Shown here in pieces: positions 13,155 through 26,008 of a stretch of DNA of 64,000 nt. The notes under the pieces were generated by a model. It was not told where the DNA came from and ran no database searches. It saw only the letters and a list, made by a program, of their open reading frames with translations. The DNA is from Tillus elongatus (Eukaryota > Arthropoda > Insecta > Coleoptera > Cleridae), in assembly GCA_964006375.1 (NCBI GenBank), contig OZ023265.1, forward strand, positions 155,474,547-155,538,546, given 5' to 3'. Position numbers and translations under genes: made by a program. Every line of letters begins with the position of its first letter. Position 1 is the first letter of the stretch.

Positions 13155-13203
13155 CGCTAGCGATAATTAGGAAACAACACAGCCAAAATGTTTTACTAGC
13201 CAT
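13155..13203 (-). CDS. Candidate first coding exon of a secreted protein (partial)
   Basis: The minus strand encodes MASKTFWLCCFLIIAS plus one base, then a strong splice donor (G/GTAAGT). The peptide has a polar start, a lysine, and a hydrophobic core ending in small residues, as expected for a signal peptide. Splitting a gene by a phase 1 intron at the end of the signal sequence is common for small secreted insect proteins. A TATAAATA box lies about 50 bases upstream of the ATG. No downstream exon was found, so the mature product is unknown. The exon could also be an isolated or decayed copy. Confidence 0.5.
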
Positions 13204-13250
13204 GCTGAAAGGTCGGGCACTGTCCAAGAAGTGGTGACAGGCAATCTTTA

Positions 13251-13258
13251 TATTTATA
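13251..13258 (-). promoter_or_regulatory. TATA box of the candidate secreted-protein gene
   Basis: TATAAATA on the minus strand, 48-55 bases upstream of the ATG at 13203. A start of transcription 25-30 bases downstream would give a leader of only about 20-25 bases, which is short but possible. Confidence 0.45.
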
Positions 13259-13829
13259 CTGAGGCCTTTTTACGTACGGCGCATGAGCGACTTAATGTCT
13301 TTGTATACTAAGTCTGCGGTAGACGTTGCACTGAAAACACTTTCACCGGTTTGTGGTCTTGGATGGCATGCCAGGTCCTCGTCAAGAATCAACTAACGAC
13401 TTGCTCGATAGGTGACTCTACTTATATGTATAAAGATATTTAGTTTACTAGACTGATGGTGTCTTCGTATGGTGCTTGGTACGGTGCCCCACCTAGCTAC
13501 TGCAGTATCTATATAGCATGGTTTATAATCCGTTTAACCAGATTGTTCTTTTATGACACCTAAAGAGATGATTTGGCGCTTTTTAGGTATTTTGCTTAAG
13601 TATTGTTAACTTTACCACTTTCTATATACTTGCAAAAATGTTATTTTTTACCCCCATCTTTTAGTAGTTTGCTTTCACAAAAACAAATAGCTTAATACCA
13701 TGACACATGTCGTTGCAAGTATTCGAGAAAAGTCGTCGGTGAAAAAAAAAATGTTTCTCTCAAGGTGATCAATGCAGTTCCTCGAAGTCATACGTGTAAT
13801 ATTCTTGTTTATATCTTACTGGTTATATA
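13259..13829. other. Apparently unique upstream flank
   Basis: No repeat of the window's families is evident, in contrast to almost all neighbouring sequence. It is upstream of the candidate exon on the minus strand, so it may hold its regulatory region. No specific motif beyond the TATA box is claimed. Confidence 0.4.
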
Positions 13830-14206
13830 TAAGGTGGGTCAAAATTAAGTGGGGGTGCACTTCAATGTAGATACGTGTCATTACTAATGGCTATCAAAAA
13901 ATTATATTAATATGATTTTAAATCTAAATTATGGAGTACATGGTTTTTAGATTTTAAAAAAACAAACTTCTATAAAACTTTTGCAAAATACATTACCTTG
14001 ACAGCAAAAGACTAATGGATAAAACAAATTTTCTTAGCAAATTTTTATTTAAAAAATCGCTTATGAGACTTACAAAAAATTGGCACGTCTCTTGGTTTTA
14101 TAAACAGCTTGGATAAGTTCGCGAGCCAGCAACTAGTTCTGCTTAAAAAAATATGTTTTTTTTCTCCTGTTTGTATCTTAAGTTTAAGCCGGTTGTTTCT
14201 ATAAAA
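13830..14206 (+). repeat. Diverged U-family right-half relic
   Basis: The phrase 'cagcttggataagttcgc' followed by 'gagccagcaa' (about 14105) matches the conserved right half of U copies (24980, 51675). The rest is too diverged to align by eye. Confidence 0.45.
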
Positions 14207-14660
14207 TTTGGTACACTTTTGTCTGGATAAAAGACTTTACTTTTTACCAAAAATAAAATGTACAGATTAATAGTGAATTGTATTATCCAAATTGAAATTA
14301 TTTTGTGAAAATTTGCTACCTCAGTGCACATTATGCGAATGGATTTTTTTAGATAGTAGAAGCGTAAGCTTTCTCCCATTTGTAATGTAATACATTTTCA
14401 GCTATATTTTATTCAAAATGGTTGTAAAGTTCCTATAATGGAGTAATTATATAAGAAAAGAAGAGTGGGGAAACCTAAGTATTGAAATAGAAATGAAAAA
14501 AATCAAAGTAATGATGGAAACTTTAGAAGCGACATTTAAGAAGAATGGTTTGGAATTTATATTTGGAAAAAATAAGTTTCTAAATTGTGTATCTTTGGGA
14601 ACACAAGCCTGGTTAGGTTATTTGTAAGACACCTTGTAGAAATATTATGACAGATACAAT
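14207..14660 (+). repeat. Direct repeat D, copy 1
   Basis: Runs from 'cacttttgtctggataaaag' to 'ataaataaaa'. It is repeated in the same orientation at 20812-21262 with high identity, including 'aagaaaagaagagtggggaa'. Both copies end directly against a GGACGCAGC or GGGATGCAGC terminus, so D and that terminus may belong to one longer element. Confidence 0.7.
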
Positions 14661-14664
14661 AAAT

Positions 14665-15700
14665 AAAAAAGTCTGGACGCAACAAGTGCGTTATGGTATC
14701 GAATTTTCGTAAAAATGTTATTAATGTCAAATATGTATTGTTTTTAAAAGGACATTTGGTTGGCAGAATAACTTATAGAGTAGTAACAATGTACCATATT
14801 TCACTAAAATAGCTTTGTTGTTTCAAAAAATACAAACATTTTCCGAAAATAAAATTAAAAAGTTCCAGAAAAAACTAGTCCCATTTTCCTGGCCAACGAA
14901 CCCCTTCAAGCTATTTACACACCTACCAAGATATATAATTGTTGACAAGCAGCTTTATGACCCAAGTAGAAAAAACATCTTTTATGAAATTTTGCAAAAA
15001 TTTCTTTTACAAATATCCACCACTTTTCTGGCCGAAATTGCCTTCAGTAATATTACACTATATTATATTTATCACAAAAACTCGACAATTTTTATTTCCA
15101 ATAACTTACTCAACCTTCATTATTAATTACCCACATTTCACAAAAATGTTACATAAAATTATTTACACAATACTAAAAACATTTACGCAAAAACTTTTCA
15201 AATTCAGCCACTATTGGAGAGTGCCTCTATACGGTAGCTCGATTTTATCGACGAGTAACACAAACAAAAAGCTCTCTGAATGCGTCATTTCCATAAGGCT
15301 CAGCTATTTATTGGTACAAACGCCCTTTTACAATTTCTGATATGTGTTTGTGCCAAAAACGTGAGAAGTTGCAAAACAATTGAAATAACTCAAAAGCGAT
15401 GAACGATATCAATTTTTTTCCCTTATAAACATGCATTATACTCCAATGGAAAATGCAAAAATGCAATAATATAATGGGTGTTTTATTAAAAAAGAAACTG
15501 TGTATCACCAACGACTTATGGGCCAGCTTGCAATTATCAAAATAATTTTATAAGATGCAGCTCAAAACAACCTGTAATTAACGTATAAAATTTTGGCTCG
15601 TATCTTGTATATAAACAAAAATATTGAGTTTTCCCGTGGAAATGCGTCACCCTGTATATGTCTAAACAGACAAAAACTGAAAGTTACCCCGTATTGGGTT
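14665..15700 (-). repeat. U-family repeat tail (minus orientation)
   Basis: Begins with 'ctggacgcaacaagtgcgtt', the conserved U terminus, and continues through the 'aatgcgtcaccctgtata' phrase near 15645. Frames at 14815-15340 are AT-rich shadows in this repeat. Confidence 0.65.
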
Positions 15701-15789
15701 TTAGGGTGTCTAGTTCATTTAAAGAAATGGTTTCAAAATTCGTAAGTTGAAAAAAATTGCAAAAATATATACTACTAAACCATAAACTA
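15690..15789. repeat. Left arm of palindromic insertion site
   Basis: The sequence up to 'actactaaaccataaacta' is the inverse of 20707-20815. The 8 bases ATAAACTA at 15782-15789 are repeated at 20707-20714 and are the likely target duplication of the retrotransposon between them. The empty site would have been a near-perfect palindrome. Confidence 0.65.
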
Positions 15790-16080
15790 GGGGTCGAGGA
15801 GTTGTGGGCCAAAGGGGGCAAGCTGAGGAAGTGGAAATAACAACACAAGCTTTCGATGAAGCTTTCCCCAAGACAGTTATGTGCGGTGAAAAGCCGCATC
15901 CTGCACGGGGTGACCCTGCTGATAACTGCTGACCCTGCCTAGGGATGGATGGCACCAGGGTGATGTTGTCGTAAACGGTACCTCTGGAGTACCGAACAAC
16001 CCTCCAGAGTAACTCGCCTTGCACCACACAGTGGGTTTTGATGGTGTGGACGGTATTTCCCCCATTCTCGTGGGAACAAC

Positions 16081-17183
16081 ATGAAGAACATAAATATGAA
16101 TAAAACCAAAACCAATGATGCTCGAGGAGTGGCTCCGGTCACAGACTCGTGCTTTGAGTGTATTACGGAAACGGAGACGAGCCAGGGGGCGGCAGCGTCC
16201 GCGGACTCTGGAAGTCTCACGACCGACGTAGATACGGGGGATCGGAAGGTAGCTTTGGCCACAGACTTGTCCCCGACACCCAAGCTGGATGCAGGGTCCC
16301 ACTGGAGCGCGGCGAAGTCCGTGGACTCTGGGTCCCCTCCACCAGTGGGGACCCTACTGTAGGGGTAGATGGACTGCCCCGGCAGTTCAAGCGTCTTTCC
16401 GGGGTGCAAAGAAAGAAGTTCCGGAGGGCGCAGAAAATGGCGACCGGGACGCGAACGGTCGAGAAACCTGTAAAGACGCAAGAGGGGAGTGCGAGTCAGA
16501 AGCGGCCGCGCTCGCACTCTAGCACGCCTACTATAGACAGACGTTCCAAAAAGGTCAGGGCACCTGTAAAGGCGGAAGAGGAGAGTGCGAGTCAGAAGAG
16601 GTCGCGCTCGGGCTCTAGCACGCCTATTATAGACAGACGTCCCAAAAGGACCAGGGCCGGACCACCGACGCAGACTGGCTCGTATGGGGAGGCTGCCGAG
16701 GGCCCCGGGATGGCGGTGATTGACATACGCCATCCTTAAGTCACGCTAGACCACGAGAAGGCGGACCTGATCCAGGCTGCGGTGGTAGCTGCGGTGGACT
16801 TTCTTCAGGAAGGGGAGAGCCCGCCTCAGTTCCACCGAACGCGCTTGACGGGGGGCATTCGCTGGATAACCTGCGCCGTCTTGCAGTCGTGGGACTGGCT
16901 GCCGAAAACAATCGGGGGTCTCGGTCATATTTGGGAGGGGGCAGACTTGACAGCCGTCGAGCCCAAAGAACTCCCAAAGAGACGCAAGGTTCCCGTGCGG
17001 ATCCCGGACGCCGTCCCGCAGGAGACGGTGATCAGTAGACTGAAGATCCAGAACCCTGAACTGGGGGCACAACACTGGTCGGTTCTAAGCTGGAGGGTAG
17101 GGGAGAAACAACAGACCCTCGCCTTCTCGATCGACCAGGCGTATTACAGATCCCTTGAAGGAACCTCCTTCAAGGCATTCTAG
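16081..17183 (+). pseudogene. Retrotransposon ORF1 (DUF4780-like), frameshifted
   Basis: The first frame starts at 16081 (MKNINMNKTKTN) and stops near 16362. The reading continues in another frame with LPRQFKRLSGVQRKKFRRAQ near 16380, two RS/K-rich direct repeats (ESASQKR...RSHSSTPTIDRR and its copy), and MAVIDIRHP. After one in-frame stop near 16738, the text from 16782 (VDFLQEGE, then WLPKTIGGLGHIWEGADL and VEPKELPKRRKVPVRIP) resembles the DUF4780 domain of insect LINE ORF1 proteins. Such proteins bind the element RNA. The start at 16081 fits the end of the leader. Confidence 0.7.
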
Positions 17184-17232
17184 CGCCTGGGAGGGATTAG
17201 CTTCCGCCCACTAGGGAAGCAACCAGGGGTTA

Positions 17233-19116
17233 ATGGGACTTAGGTTCCTTCAGGTCAACCTACAACACAGTAGGGCAGCAATGGCCGGACTACTGATGAC
17301 CCTGAGAAACAAGGATGTGTCTCTCATCCAAGAACCGTACTCGTATAAAGGAGAGATCAATGGACTCGGCGGAGCTTATGGAAAGCTCATCTACAGCAGC
17401 TCCATCGAGAACCCGAGGGCTTGCATTTTTGTCAGGGAAGGGATGGAGTTTCTGCCTTTAATGAATTTCTATTCCAAGGACCTGGCAACGATCAAAATCT
17501 GACTGGGAGGAGCGGTTGGGCCGAGGAACATTACTGTCGGATCAGCCTATCTGCCTGGGGACAGCGCGGACCCTCCTCCACCCAAGGAATTGGAGCAGCT
17601 GATGGTGGGTAGCAGAGCAGTTGTATAGCAGACCATCATCGGCATGGATGCGAACGCGCACCATGAGTTGTGGGGAAGCTTGGACAAAAACACTAGGGGT
17701 GAGGCACTTTTACAATTCTTTATGAAATTTAATTTAGACATATAGAATAGAGTTAATAAACCGACCTTCCTCACAACAGGGCTGAGGAAGTTTTAGATCT
17801 AACAGTTTCCACCCAGTACCTGGGTGACTTTGTTAAGAAGTTAGTACATCAGACGACAGATACATCGGGTTTAAAATCGCCAAAGTCGAAAGACAAACAG
17901 TATGGTACCGGGACCGCCGCAAAGCGGACTGGGAAGCCTACAGGGCAGACTCAGCAGTGGAACTGCGGTGGGTTAAGAGTACCATAGACAATTCAATAGA
18001 CCTCAAGATCGCGGCAGCCCAAGTGCGAGACGCAATCACCTCGGCCTATAACGCCAACTGCCCCTTGAAAATGGGGGCGTGCAGCAGGAACATCCCGTGG
18101 TGTAACAAGGACTTCAGGCAAAGGAGGACGCAGGTTCGTAAGCTGTTTAACGCGGTCAAAAGGTCGGAAGCATGGGATAAATATAGACATGCCCTAACGA
18201 CCTATAACAAAAGACTGAGGTACGCCAGGAAGAAGTCGTGAGGAGGCACTGCGAGGAAGTGGAGAACACATCTGAGAGTGCTCGACTACACAAGATCCTA
18301 CCCAAGGGCACTCAGACCAACATAGGCTCCCTTAGAACATCCACGGAAGGTTTGACAAGATCGGGGGAGGAAACTATGTAAATTTTTGTCCAGGCGCACT
18401 TCCCCGGATGTAACGTAATAAACCAATCACCTCCGGACTGAGAACACTTAGAAATAGAGGCGCGTTATAAGCGGCCATCTAAAGTAGACTGGACAGTCGC
18501 TAAAGAGGTGGTTACTTAAAGCAAAATTAGATGGGCCATTAACAGCTTTAAGCCATACAAATCACCGGGATTTGATGGAATAATGCCCGTCATGCTCCAA
18601 CAGGCGATAGATACACTGGCGCCGGCGCTTACCCTCATTATAAGGGCCAGCCTGGATCTGGGGTACATTCCGAGCGCACGGAGACTGACCAGGGTTGTAT
18701 TCAGTCCTAAACTTGGGCGTCCAACAGACCAGGCAAAGTCCCTGAGGCTAATAAGTCTCATGTCCTTCTTGTTAGAAACAATGGAAAAACTGCTCGACCG
18801 GCACATTAGGGGCGGTGTACTGAAAGCATATCCCCTACACTGCGGACAATATGCACACAGAGCAGGCGCCTCAACAGAAACAGCACTGCACCAACTGATG
18901 CTGAAACTGGAGAATACACTGGAGAAAATGGAGGTGGCGCTGGGGGCCTTCCTAGACATAGAGGAGGCCCTCAGCAACATCTCATTCGAATCGGTTCTGG
19001 CATTTGTCAGGGAGCGTGGAATAGAGCAGACCTGCTGCAGGTGGACCGGTTCAATGCTCGGGGACAGGGAGTCACAGACAGCAACCGTCATACCGTTTAC
19101 GAGGAGGGGGAAGTGA
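17233..19116 (+). pseudogene. Retrotransposon ORF2: endonuclease and reverse transcriptase part, broken
   Basis: Starts at 17233 with MGLRFLQVNLQHSRAAM, the usual beginning of an apurinic-type endonuclease; LIQEPYSYKG follows and IIGMDANAHHELWG appears in a shifted frame near 17640. The RT follows: SPGFDGIMPVML (about 18570), LRLISLMSFLLETMEKLLDR (about 18750) and motif A FLDIEEALSN (about 18955, normally FLDIEGAFDN). Soon after GSMLGDRES the text jumps to QTATVIPFTRRGK, which in relatives lies beyond the YADD box, so roughly 100 or more codons including motif C are missing. Confidence 0.8.
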
Positions 19117-20640
19117 GAAAGCCACATAACTATCACTCTATACGGTAGAAACATCTCAATGGCCAGGGAGCTAAAATATCTTGGGGTCATATTGGACTCT
19201 AAGCTAACCTGGAATGGTCACGTTGAAAAAATACTGCGTAAGGCAGTCATGATCCTAGCCGTCACTAGGCGGCTATAGGCTATATGGGAAAACGTGGGGA
19301 CTAAGACCTAGTACACCTGGCTGTACACAAGGGTGGTCAGACCATCGTTAACATACGCGGCACTTGGTGGCCTGAGGTGATACAATTCAGTGCCAGACAA
19401 AACTAGACAAGATCCAAATGATTGCTTCCCTGGGGATCACAGAGGCCATGTATTCAACCCCAACAGCCGCCATTGAGGTATTGCTGGATCCGCCTCCCCT
19501 TACACTTTGTTATTATGGTGGAGGCCAGGCTAGGACTATACAGACTAGCCAGCAATGGTAGACCGCAGATCAACCCAGGCTTTGGGGGACACTACAAAAT
19601 TCAGGAGATCGTGAAGGAGCCCATGGTTGAAATGAGGTCAGCCTTCGCGAGCCCGTGAATCTGTAGGGAAAACCACTTTAGAGTGGAAACGCTAATCTGC
19701 AGGGAAAACAACTTTACAGTGGAAATCGCCGATCGCGAGGCATGGCGGGAGGAGACGCCGGGCATACCACGGGACGCGCTCGTCTGGCTCACGGACGGAT
19801 CGGGCGGGGAGCATGGGACGGGGGCAGGTGTTTATATGGAAGACCCGAGGGTAAGTCATAGTATTTCCATCGGAGCCCATGCAACGGTCTTTCAGGCCGA
19901 AATGTACGCCATCCTGCACTGTGTGCGGGAGAACAAGAGGAGGGGATACACCAACAAGCGGATCCTCATAGCCACAGACAACCAGGCAGCCCTTAAGGCC
20001 CTAAGTAGCCCACGGGTAAATTCCTATCTGGTGAGTGAGTGCCGAGACGAGACGAGCGAGCTGGCCGGGCAGAATAAGGGCACCCTCATCTGGGTCCGGG
20101 TTACTCGGGGGTCAAAGGCAATGAAAAAGCTGACAGTCTCGCGAAGAGAGGGTCAGCATAATCATTTATGAGACCAGAACCGTGGGCGTGACAAAGAGCA
20201 CTGCCAGGGGAGCCATTAAGTCCCGGGTCAGAAACCAACACAAGGTGTACTGGGCAGACTGTCCAAGGCTCAGACATGGGAAGTCAATAATTGACGAACC
20301 CAGTTCAAAGAGAGCTGTGGAGCTGCTAAATCTTAGCAGAGGATAGCCCAGAAACATAACAGGTCTCTTGACGGGACACATGGCCGTCAAGAAACAACTG
20401 AATAAAATGGGGTGGGGGTGGGGTCGAGGGGGACCTCGCATACAGACTCTGCAGCGAGGGGGAGGAATCAGCCCAGCACATCTTGTGCGAGTGTATAGCT
20501 CTGGACCGCAAAAGACAACTGATCTACGGTCAGTCTAGACCGGAGACAGCGCATTATAAAACTTCACCCTACCAATCGCTGTGCAGACTAGTTCAAGGCA
20601 CAGTGATTTTGGAACGGGTGGAGTAAAAAGACAAAGGGCA
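19117..20640 (+). pseudogene. Retrotransposon ORF2: connection, RNase H and C-terminal part, broken
   Basis: RELKYLGVILDSKLTWNGHV (about 19170) is the usual block after the RT core. RNase H is visible at 19683-20171: WLTDGSGGEHGTGAG (first D), VFQAEMYAI (E) and IATDNQAALKAL (second D). A frameshift follows near 20105. The end near 20455-20625 reads RLCSEGEESAQHILCECIAL, a Cys-Cys-His-Cys pattern, and stops after VILERVE. All RNase H catalytic residues seen are intact although the RT is not. Confidence 0.75.
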
Positions 20641-20706
20641 TGCACAATAAGCCTGCATTGCTATCAGGGCGGCAAAGCCGCGGACGAGCCCTGAGGGAAA
20701 AAACCA

Positions 20707-20815
20707 ATAAACTATAGAGTTTATGGTTTAGTAGTATATATTGTAGCAAATTTTCTTAACTTACGTATTTTGAAACGATTTCTGTAAATGAGCTAGACCC
20801 CCTAAAACCCAATAC
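20707..20815. repeat. Right arm of palindromic insertion site
   Basis: Inverse of 15690-15789, starting with the second copy of ATAAACTA. It shares 'tatagagtttatggttta' with U-family copies (for example 25420), so the palindrome is made of two inverted U ends. Confidence 0.65.
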
Positions 20816-21262
20816 ACTTTTGTCTGGATAAAAGACTTTACTTTGTACCAAAAATAAAATGTATCGAGTTAATTGGGTTATCGAAAGTGATATTATTTTT
20901 TGAAAATTTGCTACCTCAGCGCACATTATGCGAAAGAATTGTTTTAGATAATAGAAGTATAAGCTTTCTCTCATTTGTAATCCAATACATCTTCAGCTAT
21001 ATTTTATTGATTTATTGTAAAGTTCTTATCAAGGAGTAATTATATAAGAAAAGAAGAGTGGGGAAACCTAAGTATTGAAATAGAAATGAAAAAAATCAAA
21101 GTAATAATGGAAACTTTAGAAGTGACATTTAAGAAGAATGGTTTGGAATTTATATTTGGAAAAAAATAAGTTTGTAAACTGTGTTTATTTGCAAGCACAA
21201 GCCTGATTAGGTTACTTGTAAGACACGTTGTAAAAATATAGTAACAGATACTATAAATAAAA
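20812..21262 (+). repeat. Direct repeat D, copy 2
   Basis: Second copy of 14207-14660, same orientation, separated by about 6.6 kb. It abuts the terminus of the A-family element at 21262. Confidence 0.7.
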
Positions 21263-22394
21263 GATTTCGGGATGCAGCAAGTGCGTTGTAGCAGAGAATT
21301 TTCAGAAGAATTGTACACTACTATTATACGGCATATTAGTAAAGTTATTAGGTACTTTGAACTTACACAGACCTTGAATATCGATTTTAGAGGTCTTACT
21401 ACGCGTACGTTTGAAAAATTCTTTCGAAAGTGTTACCATAGATATATCTCTATTATCAAAAAAATCGTGCGTTCTAACTCTTTTTGAGAACAATGCCCAA
21501 AACTCAATTTTCTATGAAGCTAAAGAACTAAATTTTGCTATATCTGTAGATAGGTGTAAGTCTCTTAAAAAGAAACTTGTATTACAAATTTCATTAAAGT
21601 TATAGAGAAGATTTCCAGAAGGAAACTTGATTCATATTTAGAAAAGTAAAGCATCTGCCAAATTATAAACGTCGCAGCTATTTTTCCTTATTAATCGTCA
21701 GTATGATTTCGTTTTAGTCAACCTAATCAAACAGTTTTTTTAGCATTATATTAAAATTTATAAAAAAATACTTTACTTAATTAGAAAAAATAACGTAAAT
21801 GAGGGCAAAGAAAAACATGATCTCTAACATATTTATACAGTAATTTGGATACAAAACTCAGTCAAAGAAATTGATAAACAGGAAATATATTCAACAAAAA
21901 ATACCAATACCCACATTAGAACGAAATTTTACGCAAATAGGCATAGCTGATGCAATTGAAAATATTTTCAGATAAAATTTTAAAACGTTATATAGTTGAC
22001 ATAGTCACATTACAGTTAAAGAAAACAAGAATTATTAAGAACTCATCAATCTAATCATTTAAGTTTTATTATACACATTTTGTATAAATTTTATTAAACT
22101 TGATTGACTCTAAGTGGGTGTTTTTTTGTAATTGTAAGACACTGTATAATTATTATCAAATAGACTATAAATTATGTTTAAATATTTACCCTAAAAATGA
22201 TCCACATCGAGTATCAGCCATTATACTGTCAGGAAAGGCCCAATCTGAAAAATGATTTAAAAAAACTAAATTTTCTTTGTCCGAGTTTACTTATAAAAGT
22301 TTACAAGCGTTTTGCTCATCAACTAAAACTAGTTTTATTTTAGCAATTTGTGAGCGCTGAGTTCAAAAATACCATTAAAATTCTCACCATCAAG

Positions 22395-22532
22395 TCTGTA
22401 TTAGGGAATTTTCATTAAGAAAAATTCGCTATTAGAGAGGTCACGATGAAAAGCTTTTGAAAAATTTTCTTCAGATGAGCGCGAATTTGGGTCGCTAGAA
22501 CCCAAAACCAAAGTCCGTTAAAATTTTTATAT

Positions 22533-22601
<69 letters not shown>

Positions 22602-22602
22602 T

Positions 22603-22688
<86 letters not shown>

Positions 22689-22880
22689 ATATGTATGTAT
22701 CCGAGCGATAACTCAAAAAATACTGAGCTGATTTCAATCAAACTTGGCAAGAATCTTGCTTGGGCTAAAACCAGGGCCGTGTTCGTTAATCAGCCTTTAT
22801 GCTCAAAACGCTATATTTTTGTAAGTATCAGAGGAGTAACTTGAATGAGACTTTACATGTGGCTATAAATAGTGCAAATA
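22395..22880 (+). repeat. U-family repeat with internal (TA)n, variant right half
   Basis: The left half (22395-22534) has the terminal hairpin remnant and 'atgagcgcgaatttgggtcg'. After the TA tract comes 'gagcgataactcaaaaaata', then a right half that matches the inverted copy at 4086-4299. Confidence 0.65.
22535..22700. repeat. (TA)n microsatellite with GATA and GTAT interruptions
   Basis: About 165 bases of TA inside a U copy; one 'gatagata' interruption near 22600 and 'gtatgtat' at the right end. Confidence 0.95.
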
Positions 22881-24152
22881 AACATATATTGTGTAATTTG
22901 GTACACCAGTTTTTTTTTCAAATTAAAAATAAATTCCTAACGACATGCGTTGAGACGACTTAGTTGTTAAAGTCCAATGCCTAACAGACAAAGTAGTCTA
23001 CTGCCATGCGTTGATTGATTGATATAACAGGTATAAACCATACATCAATGGTAACCAAACTAAATATATACAAGGCATAATACATACGGCCCGAACCAAC
23101 AATCGTGAAATCTCGGCCCCAATTATGGAAAATGACAGACGATATAAAACTAAAAATTTGCCAAGTGATTGTTATTTAACTGCGGGGATTCAATCAATTA
23201 TGAAATAGACACTATATTTGCAGCTTAATGAACGGCCTCAAATACAGTTTTAGCGCAGCATAGATATATTATGCTATCGCATAATATAGTAGAAATATAA
23301 ACAAAATCAAGCCAAGTATCTATATAAATGACTCTAAAATAGTTTCTTTATCTTTAAACTTAAACATAACAGGTCATATAAGACCGAAACAGTCGTGGGA
23401 TGTGTTTCAATGGTAATTCTACTAAGTCTGTAATTAATTGTTACGTATACTTTAAACATAATATCCCGAGCATGAAGCCGATCTAATGTATTAGGTAAAC
23501 AAAACGTCAGTTAACGTATGCTCAATGAACGTATGTTTTTTATGTTTTATTTTGATATTTGGAGAAACAATAATTCACAGATTTCATACGTTTTGAACAT
23601 GTTCTCATTTTTGATTAAAACGCCTAAATAAGTCTGTCATCTTTGTGTCTCATATTATAATTTTGTTATTGCTGATATTGAAAAAACCGGTTTGATAAGG
23701 TTGACTAAAACGAAATCATACTCACGATTAATAAGGAAAAATAACTGATACGTTTATAATTTGGCAGACACTTTACTTTTCTAAATATGAATTAAGTTTC
23801 CTTCTAGAAATCTTCTGTATAACTTTAATGAAAATTGTAATACAAGTTTCTTTTAAAGAGACACACTATCTACAGATATAGCAAAGTTTAGTTCTTTAAC
23901 TTCATAGAAAATTGAGTTTTGGGCATGTTTCTCAAAATAAGTTAGAACAGAAGATTTTTTTGGTAATAGAGATATATCGATAGTAACACTTTCGAAAGAA
24001 TTCTTCAAATGTGCGCGTGCTAGGACCTCAAAAACAGATCGTCAAGGTATGTGTAAGTTTAAAGTATTAACTTTACTAATACGCCGTATAATAATAGTGT
24101 ACAATTCTTATGAAAATTCGCTAGAATAAGACACTTGCTGCGTCCCGTTTTT

Positions 24153-24617
24153 TTTATTTTACTTGTAAACTAACGTTATAATCTGATTGAGAATCACTCA
24201 TACGTTAGCAGTCATCTACCCATTTAAAATTACCGATTAAAGATGTTACTTCATTATGCAAGTCACAAACCAGTGGTATTTTGAAGACCCCATTTACTTA
24301 CGAAATAAAGTTATGTTAACGATAACATTAATATATTCTAAATATTTAGGAGACATATTTGCAAATGCCAGTGAAGATTCACGTTTCATTTGATATTTGA
24401 AACAATGCGTAGTGATGAAATATAAAATGATAATCAAAAGGGCGTGAGGCCAAATACCGTTTTATCATTTTAATACATACATTATTTATGACAGTGTTAG
24501 AAAATCGATTAATATTATTATAATCTGCCGTTAAAATGCAAGCTGATATAAATAATAATTAAATCGGTAAATTAGAGACTTTACGGTTAAATAGTTTATT
24601 TCAAAACAGGATGTGTT
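24153..24617. other. AT-rich sequence, no feature seen
   Basis: No coding frame, RNA gene or repeat family was recognised between the A element and the next U copy. Confidence 0.5.

Positions 24618-26008
<1,391 letters not shown>

Larger units (their letters stand above)
15790..20706 (+). mobile_element. I/LOA/R1-group non-LTR retrotransposon with RNase H, near full length, inactive
   Basis: A 4.9 kb element with a GC-rich leader (15790-16080), ORF1 (about 16081-17183) and ORF2 (17233 to about 20625: apurinic-type endonuclease, reverse transcriptase, RNase H, C-terminal Cys-His segment). ATAAACTA flanks both ends. The 3' end lacks a long poly(A), ending in 'gggaaaaaaccaa'. The GC-rich codon use contrasts sharply with the AT-rich host. 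Both frames carry stops and shifts, and the YADD region of the RT appears to be deleted. Confidence 0.85.
21262..24152. mobile_element. A-family element with about 470-bp inverted repeats
   Basis: The left end CGGGATGCAGCAAGTGCG at 21262 and the right end 'cacttgctgcgtcccg' at 24152 are inverse. The inverted similarity runs inward for about 470 bases on each side (21262-21740 and 23690-24152). The interior holds a U copy (22395-22880) and AT-rich text with no transposase I can recognise. Hence it looks like a non-autonomous DNA-transposon-like element or two facing copies. No target duplication is obvious. Confidence 0.5.

Noticed and set aside
15939..16733. A 264-codon frame on the minus strand opposite the retrotransposon leader and ORF1
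   Set aside because: It is antisense to recognisable ORF1 sequence (RS-rich repeats and DUF4780-like text) in GC-rich DNA, where long antisense frames are common.
18516..19190. A 224-codon minus-strand frame
   Set aside because: It is the antisense shadow of the reverse transcriptase on the plus strand.
22495..22750. Open frames of alternating Y and I residues on both strands at this and all other (TA)n tracts
   Set aside because: They are translations of TA microsatellites and carry no coding information.
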